DNA from: Alphaproteobacteria bacterium
GTDB lineage: Bacteria; Pseudomonadota; Alphaproteobacteria; ATCC43930; CGMCC-115725
DNA: 5,001 nucleotides
Assembly: GCA_005884825.1 (NCBI GenBank)
Contig: VAZT01000247.1
Span: 1 to 5,001, forward strand
Direction of reading: 5' to 3'
Shown piece by piece: positions 4,518-5,001 of this stretch. Within the stretch, counting starts at the first letter, position 1, and each line of letters starts with the position of its first letter. Below the pieces are notes generated by a model. That model was not told the origin of the DNA. It ran no database searches and saw only the letters and a program-made list of their open reading frames with translations. Made by a program: the position numbers and the translations under genes.

Positions 4518-5001
4518 CTAGTAGGCCTTCGCCATGGTTCCGGTGAGAATGTCGGCCTTGCGGTTGAGCGCGGCGATCAGGCCGTCGACACCGTCGGCTC
4601 GCAGCGAATTCGGAGCGGCGGGTCGCCACCTCGCTGATCGCGCCGTCGAGGTAGATGTCGGAGATGAGCCAGCCCTTGCCGTTGCGGCGCATCATATAGT
4701 CGACCTTGACCGGCTCGCCATTGGCCTTGACGATCTGGCTCTTGACCATGATGCCGGCCGGATTGGGCTGCTCGCCGGTGACCTGCAGCTTTTGTCCGGC
4801 ATAGCTGTCGAAGCGGTCGGCATAGATCGCCGAGATGTAGCGGCCGAAGCCGTCGGTGAGCTGCTGACGCTGAGCCTCGCTGAGACCGGCCCAGGATGTG
4901 CCGACGGACAAGCGGGTCATCGACGGGATGTCGAAGCTCCGGCGGATAACCGGCTCGAGCTGCGTGAAACGCCCGCTCTGTCCAAGAGTGCGGCCGTTCT
5001 T
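4518..5001 (-). pseudogene. MlaC/Ttg2D-family lipid-binding protein (HpnM-like), C-terminal part, frameshifted
   Basis: The frame enters from beyond base 5001. It reads LGQSGRFTQLEPVIRRSFDI, then SVGTSWAGLSEAQRQQLTDG, then a beta-rich part with YAGQKLQVTGEQ, IVKANGEPVKVDYMMRRN and GWLISDIYLDGAISEVATRRSEF. This order is that of the MlaC (PF05494) periplasmic phospholipid carriers, and SDIYLDGAISEVATRRSEF recalls the hopanoid-linked HpnM subgroup. The normal ending is in another frame: LRADGVDGLIAALNRKADIL to a TAG at 4518-4520. The break lies at about 4602-4606. A net change of -2, +1 or -8 bases would restore it; relatives I recall have about three residues between SEF and LR, which favours -8. 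Unrepaired, the original frame runs on to 4423 in arginine-rich sequence. The protein would shuttle lipids between the membranes with an Mla-type ABC transporter, whose genes may lie to the right. Confidence 0.8.

Overview
This 5 kb window is GC-rich chromosomal DNA that looks like an alphaproteobacterium, perhaps of the Hyphomicrobiales or Rhodospirillales type. The grounds are the codon use, a beta-etherase-like glutathione transferase, a four-helix CopD-type membrane protein, and an MlaC/HpnM-type lipid carrier. I ran no searches, so family calls rest on recognisable motifs. I see no tRNA, rRNA, CRISPR array, insertion sequence or phage gene.

Layout, left to right. At 1-256 (minus) is the start of a HAD-superfamily phosphatase that runs off the left edge. 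A gap of about 160 bp separates it from a divergent two-gene plus-strand unit. This is a LigE-like glutathione S-transferase (416-1111) and, 3 bp later, a CopD/COG5615-like membrane protein (1115-1591). Facing it is a secreted alpha/beta hydrolase with an extra C-terminal domain (1604-2649, minus), broken by a one-base frameshift near 1920. The stretch 2650-3069 lacks a large gene. It holds a probable 44-residue membrane protein (2839-2973, minus), a hairpin just after it, a possible promoter for the hydrolase, and an operator-like array of TAACGG half-sites. The array precedes an uncharacterised 134-residue protein (3070-3474, plus). Converging on that is an Asp-nucleophile alpha/beta hydrolase of the epoxide hydrolase/dehalogenase type (3481-4356, minus). 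Its start overlaps, by ATGA, a 28-codon ORF (4353-4439) with a near-perfect Shine-Dalgarno. At the right edge is the C-terminal part of an MlaC/Ttg2D-family (HpnM-like) periplasmic lipid-binding protein (4518-5001, minus), also frameshifted near 4605.

How the genes relate. The clearest functional pairs are the glutathione transferase with the CopD-like protein (same strand, almost touching) and the 28-codon ORF with the epoxide-hydrolase-like enzyme (translational coupling). The rest looks like unlinked housekeeping and accessory genes. Two genes in 5 kb carry one indel each while the sequence on both sides stays protein-like. That suggests either very recent inactivation or assembly errors, and it is the first thing to settle. 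I do not see strong evidence for a new multi-gene system. The least explained parts are the 28-codon coupled ORF, the 44-residue membrane protein, the TAACGG array and the 134-residue protein.
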